Shown here: positions 59,601 through 64,000 of the stretch, piece by piece
How positions within the stretch are numbered: the first letter of the stretch is position 1
Layout: every line of letters starts with the position of its first letter
Origin: Rhodobacteraceae bacterium UBA6197
GTDB taxonomy: Bacteria; Pseudomonadota; Alphaproteobacteria; Rhodobacterales; Rhodobacteraceae
DNA: 64,000 nt
Reading direction: 5' to 3'
Assembly: GCA_002422085.1 (NCBI GenBank)
Contig: DISZ01000006.1
Coordinates: forward strand, 1 to 64,000
Position numbers and translations under genes: made by a program
The notes under the pieces: model-generated
Database searches by the model: none
What the model saw: the letters and a program-made list of their open reading frames with translations, nothing else
Told to the model about the DNA's origin: nothing

Positions 59601-60352
59601 TCCGGGTCTTGATCATTTTCATCCTGGCGGCGTTTCCGGCACGTGCCGAACAGGTCGTCGCGGGCCTCAGCCAGAACTCGATCGGCATCACCGCCAGCTT
59701 TGACGGCTCGGCGATCCTGATCTACGGCGCGGTCAAGCGCGACGCCCCCGAACCCACCGGCCCACCGCTCGAGGTGATCGTGACGCTTGAAGGCCCCTCC
59801 GTGCCCGTCACCATCCGCCACAAAAGCCGCGAAGTGGGGATCTGGGTCAACACCGAGGCCGTCGGCGTCGCAGCCGCGCCCAGCTATTATGCCGTGGCCA
59901 GCACTGGCCCCCTGAGCAAGATCCTGTCACCCGACGAAGACGTGCGCCAGCGGATCTCGGTGCCGCTGGCCGTGCGCGCCTTTTCCGGCCCGCTGCTGGT
60001 TGAGGACGCGCGCCCCTTTACCGAGGCGCTGTTGCGCATCCGCGAAGCAGAGGGCCTTTACCAGTTGGAGCAGCACGGCGTGACGCTGGTCGAGAATACG
60101 CTTTTTCGGGCCGATTTCGATCTGCCCTCGAACCTGACCGAAGGCGACTACAAGGTGCGCATCTTTCTGCTGCGCGACGGGCAGGTCATCAATCAGCACC
60201 GCGCCGCGATTCCGGTGCGCAAGGTCGGGCTGGAACGCTGGCTTTTCGTGCTGTCGCGGGAACAGCCGCTGGCCTACGGGCTGATGTCGCTCGCGCTGGC
60301 GGTCTTTGCAGGCTGGGCGGCGTCGGCGCTGTTTCGCCTGATCCGCAATTGA
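59597..60352 (+). CDS. TIGR02186-family membrane-anchored protein
   Basis: 251 residues. Signal peptide MIRVLIIFILAAFPARAEQV, a beta-rich extracytoplasmic domain (NSIGITASFDGSAILIYGAV, then PVTIRHKSREVGIWVNTEAV and LFRADFDLPSNLTEGDYKVR), and a C-terminal membrane helix (AYGLMSLALAVFAGWAASAL). It matches the TIGR02186 family, always next to a TauE-like transporter; it probably helps that transporter, but this is inference. Confidence 0.85.
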   Translation: MIRVLIIFILAAFPARAEQVVAGLSQNSIGITASFDGSAILIYGAVKRDAPEPTGPPLEVIVTLEGPSVPVTIRHKSREVGIWVNTEAVGVAAAPSYYAVASTGPLSKILSPDEDVRQRISVPLAVRAFSGPLLVEDARPFTEALLRIREAEGLYQLEQHGVTLVENTLFRADFDLPSNLTEGDYKVRIFLLRDGQVINQHRAAIPVRKVGLERWLFVLSREQPLAYGLMSLALAVFAGWAASALFRLIRN

Positions 60353-60604
60353 TCCGCCACGGGGCGCCAGCCTGTCTGGCCCGCAGCCCGGCCCTCCCCG
60401 CTGCAAGACCGGCGCGCCGCAAACCCGGCGCGCCACCGGGCCGACAAAGCGCCCCAGCCTGCCGTCGGCCCGACCCAGCCAAACACTCCCGTCGGTCCGC
60501 CCCGCCGGCCCGCCCCGGCCAACGCTCTGCGGGGGTTTCGGCTGCTTTCGCCCCGACCGGCCTCATGCTATCACCGCCAGGCGCGAACACGACCCCGGAG
60601 CCCC

Positions 60605-61804
60605 ATGAACATCGGCCTCGCCAAGGTCTTTATCCTGTTGACCGTTCTGGTCGACGCGATCGGCATGGGGCTGATCTTTCCAGTCATGCCCGACCTTCTG
60701 GAAAGCATAACCGGGCTTGATCTGGCGCATGCCGCGCTTTGGGGCGGGGTTCTGGCCACCTCGTATGCCGCGATGCAGTTTCTGTTCGGCCCGGTGGTGG
60801 GAAATCTTTCCGACGCCTTCGGCCGCCGCCGGGTGATGCTGACCGCGCTGGCGGTGATGGCGATCGACTACGCGATCATGGCGATGGCCAGCACGATATG
60901 GCTGCTGCTGATTGGCCGGATCGTGGCCGGGATCACGGCGGCCACCCATGCCACCGCCTCGGCCTATATGGCCGACATTTCCAAACCGCACGAAAAGGCG
61001 CGCAATTTTGGTCTGATCGGCGCCGCCTTCGGGGTGGGTTTCGTGCTGGGGCCGGTCCTGGGCAGCCTGATGTCAACGATAGATCTGCGCGCGCCGTTCT
61101 GGGCGGCGGCGGCGATGGCCGGGGGCAATCTGATCTTTGGCGCGTTGGTCCTGCCCGAGACCGTGAACGATGCGATCCGCCGCCGCTTTTCATGGGCCCG
61201 CGCCAATCCGCTTTCGTCCTTTGGCGCGATCGGGCGGTTGCCGGGGATCCGGCGCTACCTTCTGGTGTTTTTCATCTTCAACATCGCGGGCTTTGTCTAT
61301 CCGGCGATCTGGTCGTTTTACGGCAAGGCGCGCTTTGGCTGGGATCCGGTGATGATCGGGCTGTCACTTGCCGTCTTTGGCCTGTCGATGGCGCTGGTTC
61401 AGGCGGTGGCCGTCGCCCCCACGATCCGCAGATTCGGAGAACACCGCACCACGACCATCGGCTTCTCGCTCGAACTGGTGACCTTCATTGGCTATGGCTT
61501 CCTGACGTCCGGGTTCTGGGCGCTGGCGTTCACGCCCTTCGCCGCCATATCAGGGGTCGGAGGCCCGGCGCTGCAAGGCATCATGTCGAACGCCGCCCCC
61601 GACGATCAACAGGGCGAACTGCAGGGCGTGTTGTCGTCGCTTGCCGCGGTGGCAATGGGGATCTCGCCTCTGGTGATGACCGGAACCTTTGCCTATTTTA
61701 CCCGCCCCGAGGCGCCGGTGCAGGCGCCCGGTGCGCCATTCTTGTTATCGGCGCTGCTGATGGTGGTCTGTGTGGTGATCCTGCTGATGCCGAAACGGGC
61801 CTAG
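60605..61804 (+). CDS. MFS transporter, TetA-like (12 TM)
   Basis: 399 residues with twelve hydrophobic segments. Motif A-like loop VGNLSDAFGRRRVML after TM2 and the family start LVDAIGMGLIFPVMPDLLES (drug-proton antiporter-1). It likely exports a drug or metabolite. The 250-bp gap before it (60353-60604) is C-rich and shows no gene. The gene overlaps the convergent SDR gene by 4 bp. Confidence 0.9.
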   Translation: MNIGLAKVFILLTVLVDAIGMGLIFPVMPDLLESITGLDLAHAALWGGVLATSYAAMQFLFGPVVGNLSDAFGRRRVMLTALAVMAIDYAIMAMASTIWLLLIGRIVAGITAATHATASAYMADISKPHEKARNFGLIGAAFGVGFVLGPVLGSLMSTIDLRAPFWAAAAMAGGNLIFGALVLPETVNDAIRRRFSWARANPLSSFGAIGRLPGIRRYLLVFFIFNIAGFVYPAIWSFYGKARFGWDPVMIGLSLAVFGLSMALVQAVAVAPTIRRFGEHRTTTIGFSLELVTFIGYGFLTSGFWALAFTPFAAISGVGGPALQGIMSNAAPDDQQGELQGVLSSLAAVAMGISPLVMTGTFAYFTRPEAPVQAPGAPFLLSALLMVVCVVILLMPKRA

Positions 61805-62535
61805 CCGCGCCCGACAAAGGGCATGGTAGTGGCCATGACCGTCATCCGAAGCACATTCGCGCCCTGCGGCAGGCTGGCCATGTGCAAGACAGCGGCGGCA
61901 ACCTCGGCCACTTCCATCATCGGCTCGGGTCGGATGCTGCCATCGGCTTGTTGCACGCCGCTCTGCATCCGCGCGGCCAGTTCGGTGCGCACATTGCCAG
62001 TGTCGATCTGCCCTGCCGCGATTCCAAAGGGCCGCCCATCCAGCGCAAGCGTCTTGGTCAGCCCCGTGACCGCATGTTTGCTGGCCGTATAGCAAACCGA
62101 GCCAGGTCGCGGCGTGGTCGCGGCGATCGAGCCGTTGTTGATGATCCGCCCGCCCTGCGGGGTCTGCGCACGCATTTGCCCAAAGGCGGCACGGGCGCAC
62201 AGAAACATCCCCGTGAGGTTCACATCCAGCGTGCCGCGCCATTCCTCAAGCGAAACCTCGTCAATCAAGGCCCCCTTCGGAAAACTCCCGGCATTGTTGA
62301 ACAACACGTCAATCCGCCCGAAACGCGCCACGACAGCCGAGAAGGCCGCCTTGACCGCAACTTCATCCGTCACGTCACAGGGCAAGGCCAGCGCTTCGGG
62401 GCAGCCCGCCGCCACCTCGTCCAATAGCGTAACGCGCCGCGCCAACAGCGCCACCTGCCAACCCTGCGCCAGCGCCCGCTCGGCCACCGCCCGGCCAATG
62501 CCGGAACTGGCCCCGGTCACGACCAACACAGCCAT
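61801..62535 (-). CDS. Short-chain dehydrogenase/reductase (SDR)
   Basis: 244 residues. NAD(P)-binding VVTGASSGIGRAVAERALAQ at the N terminus, FNNAG, the catalytic Ser in IINNGSIAATTPRPGS, Tyr/Lys in CYTASKHAVTGLTKTL. Substrate unknown. The start overlaps the stop of the Lrp-type gene by one base (TGATG), so the two are one operon. Confidence 0.9.
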   Translation of the reverse strand: MAVLVVTGASSGIGRAVAERALAQGWQVALLARRVTLLDEVAAGCPEALALPCDVTDEVAVKAAFSAVVARFGRIDVLFNNAGSFPKGALIDEVSLEEWRGTLDVNLTGMFLCARAAFGQMRAQTPQGGRIINNGSIAATTPRPGSVCYTASKHAVTGLTKTLALDGRPFGIAAGQIDTGNVRTELAARMQSGVQQADGSIRPEPMMEVAEVAAAVLHMASLPQGANVLRMTVMATTMPFVGRG

Positions 62536-62771
62536 CAGAACGCCTTGAAAGTCATCGTGGTCAGCGTGCGGCTGATGCCCGGAATGTCAAACAGCGCCTT
62601 GCTCAGAAAATGGCCCACGTCCTCTTCTTCGGGGATATAGATCTTGGCGATCAGGTCATAGTCGCCCGACGTGGAATAAAGTTCGCTGACCACTTCGCGA
62701 TCATAGATGGCATCGGCCACCTCATAGGTCTTGCCCGGTTGGCACCGGAACTGAACAAAAACGCAGCGCAT
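62535..62771 (-). CDS. Lrp/AsnC effector-domain protein without HTH
   Basis: 78 residues, a stand-alone RAM (AsnC C-terminal) domain: MRCVFVQFRCQPGKTYEVAD, then SELYSTSGDYDLIAKIYIPE and ALFDIPGISRTLTTMTFKAF. No DNA-binding domain is present. Such proteins bind amino acids or other ligands; here it is coupled to an SDR gene. The ATG at 62771 is chosen over 62798, which has no good match. Confidence 0.88.
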   Translation of the reverse strand: MRCVFVQFRCQPGKTYEVADAIYDREVVSELYSTSGDYDLIAKIYIPEEEDVGHFLSKALFDIPGISRTLTTMTFKAF

Positions 62772-62836
62772 CCGCAGCCTCCCTTGAATTGTCGTCACAA
62801 GACTAGGCCGCTGTGCGACTGCTTTGAAGTCCTTGT

Positions 62837-62919
62837 TTCATCTTCGTCCAAATATCCCCGCCGGAGGCTTCTGCCGCTGCCGTGGGAGCCTCCGGCGGGG
62901 ATATTTGGACGAAGATGAA
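62837..62919. repeat. Palindromic element, copy 8 (between tandem minus-strand genes)
   Basis: ttcatcttcgtccaaatat on to ccggaggct (62837-62869) and agcctccggcggggatattt to gaagatgaa (62887-62919), perfect 33-bp arms. It lies 6 bp past the stop of the helicase gene and before the Lrp-type gene, both on the minus strand. Confidence 0.88.
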
Positions 62920-62925
62920 CGCTGC

Positions 62926-64000
62926 TCATTCTTCTTCGGGAGCCAGCGTCAGCGGCGCGGCGCCACGCGGAAGATCCTCGGTGGACAGGGGCGCCGAGGG
63001 CCGCGCAAGACGGTTTCTTACCACCCACAAAAGCCGGTGCTCTGCGCGGGTGATGGCGACATAGGCGAGGCGTTTCCACAGTGCGATCCCTGCCTCGGTA
63101 CGGCCAGCGCGATAGGCGGCAAAAAGGTCGGGCGCAAAAACCTGCACGTTTTCCCATTGCGAGCCCTGTGCCTTGTGGATGGTGACAGCCGCGCCATGAA
63201 GGAAAGCGGCCCCCATGCGGGCGGCAAAGGGGATGAAGGGTTCTTCGGCGTCGGGTAATTCGATCTTGATGATCGAGGCGGCGGAGATGCGCGGGTCCTC
63301 GGCACCAATCACGTGCAGACGCGAAAAGCCGGGTTTCTTGCCGGGGCCAAGGTAGATGACCTGCGCCCCCTTGATCAGGCCGCGGGCCTCGAGGTCGATG
63401 CGTTTCTTGCGATGCTTCAGCGGCAGCTCGATCCCGTCGCAAATCAGCGGCTCGCCGGGCAAAAGTGCGTCTGCGGGCGCCAGATGGGCGTTGCGGAACG
63501 CCTGAATCAGCCTGATCCGCGTCGCATTGCGCCAGACCAGCACCGGGCTGCGCGCCATCAGGTCGCTTTCCACCCTCTCGGCCCAGACCACGCGGTCGTC
63601 ACGCCGCGAAGCCTCTTCGACCATCCGCTCGAAGGTTTCGAAGGTCAGGTCATCATCGCCCAGCGCGTGCGCCAGATCGAGGATCGGATTGTCCTGGGTC
63701 TGCCGGTGAATCCGGTGCAGGATCAGCTTTTCCCCCGCCCCGGGCCGCTCGAACACCATTTCGCCGGATTGGTTGACAGGGGCAAGCTGAGCGGGATCGC
63801 CAAACAGGATCAACGTTGGAAAGATCTCGCGCAGGTCATCGAACTGGCGTTCGTCCAGCATCGACGATTCGTCGACAAAGCCGATGTCCAGAGGGTCCTC
63901 GCGCCGCTTCCAGCCCTGGATGAAGTCTGATCCGCGCAACCCCGCAGAGGCCAGCGCGCCGGGGATGGATTTCACCTGATCGTAGAATGCCTTGGCGCGG
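62926..64000 (-). CDS. RecD-like superfamily 1 helicase (5' part cut by the window edge)
   Basis: At least 358 residues; the frame stays open to the right edge, so the ATP-binding P-loop and start lie outside. Visible motifs: DIGFVDESSMLDERQFDDLR (Walker B/motif II), TLILFGDPAQLAPVNQSGEM (motif III), VTIHKAQGSQWENVQVF (motif V) and RLAYVAITRAEHRLLWVVRN (motif VI). This is the UvrD/RecD-type SF1 C-terminal core, related to plasmid-relaxase-like or RecD2 helicases. GTG at 63975 is internal, not a start. It probably unwinds DNA with ATP; the pathway is unknown. A palindromic element follows its stop. Confidence 0.85.
   Translation of the reverse strand, partial: RAKAFYDQVKSIPGALASAGLRGSDFIQGWKRREDPLDIGFVDESSMLDERQFDDLREIFPTLILFGDPAQLAPVNQSGEMVFERPGAGEKLILHRIHRQTQDNPILDLAHALGDDDLTFETFERMVEEASRRDDRVVWAERVESDLMARSPVLVWRNATRIRLIQAFRNAHLAPADALLPGEPLICDGIELPLKHRKKRIDLEARGLIKGAQVIYLGPGKKPGFSRLHVIGAEDPRISAASIIKIELPDAEEPFIPFAARMGAAFLHGAAVTIHKAQGSQWENVQVFAPDLFAAYRAGRTEAGIALWKRLAYVAITRAEHRLLWVVRNRLARPSAPLSTEDLPRGAAPLTLAPEEE

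Noticed and set aside
63975..64000. GTG at 63975 as the start of the helicase gene
   Set aside because: The frame continues upstream without a stop to the window edge and the essential P-loop motif is missing, so the gene is cut by the edge.

Overview
The window is a 64 kb, GC-rich stretch of chromosome from an alphaproteobacterium, almost certainly a Rhodobacteraceae/Paracoccaceae member (Rhodobacter-like). The evidence is the gene content: a phaA-phaB pair, a decaprenyl-type polyprenyl synthase, ETF-ubiquinone oxidoreductase, a 44-residue aa3-oxidase subunit IV, a TauE/TIGR02186 pair, a YcjX/YcjF pair and HrpB. It also carries the 'TTCATCTTCG...ATATCCCCGCCGGAGGC' palindromes that I recall as very common in this family. 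I see no rRNA, tRNA, insertion sequence, prophage or CRISPR array. It reads as a mostly core chromosome with a few small accessory patches.

Layout. 0-6.5 kb: a 22-bp tandem repeat, a PAS protein, DNA glycosylase Tag, an EAL protein, phaA-phaB and an EamA exporter. 6.5-13.3 kb: DUF465 and DUF2007 small proteins, a TrmN6-like methyltransferase, polyprenyl synthase, ispE, a TPR lipid/envelope-type protein and ETF-QO. 13.4-18.3 kb: greA, an unknown membrane protein, mobA-GNAT, azlCD, a lipoprotein and the tiny CoxIV. 18.3-24.9 kb: an acyl-CoA dehydrogenase/MBL/DUF6173 operon, sua5, EcsC, GNAT and flavin reductase. 25-32 kb: a DMT exporter, a C-rich repeat-laden gap, mtnP, hrpB, a DUF3108 protein and meaB. 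32-42 kb: rpmB, small secreted proteins, a CopZ-like chaperone, lepA, then the least ordinary patch (36.4-38.9 kb: YecR-like lipoprotein of low GC, entericidin, GYD protein, repeats, another lipoprotein), followed by ycjX-ycjF and truA. 42-47 kb: an exopolysaccharide locus with a divergent Wza-like exporter that ends in a 22-bp palindromic tandem array. 47-53 kb: VOC protein, DMT exporter with divergent AraC regulator, class IV aminotransferase, UspA, nfu-tsaB-rimI. 53-60 kb: a translationally coupled BMP-type nucleoside ABC importer with purine nucleoside phosphorylase, then TauE/TIGR02186. 60.6-64 kb: an MFS transporter, an Lrp-domain/SDR pair and a RecD-like helicase cut by the right edge.

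How genes work together. PhaA and PhaB make 3-hydroxybutyryl-CoA from acetyl-CoA. MeaB protects methylmalonyl-CoA mutase, which completes ethylmalonyl-CoA carbon flow in such bacteria. The BMP system brings nucleosides in and the overlapping PNP splits them. Sua5/TsaC and TsaB belong to the same tRNA t6A pathway although they lie 30 kb apart.

The most interesting non-coding signals are four. First, eight copies of a palindromic element, six as full hairpins at gene 3' ends whose arms covary, and two as single arms in divergent 5' regions. Second, two unrelated tandem arrays that both have an exact 22-bp period. Third, palindromes placed like operators before nfu and the nucleoside operon. Fourth, the low-GC YecR/entericidin/repeat patch. 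I found no convincing wholly new multi-gene system.
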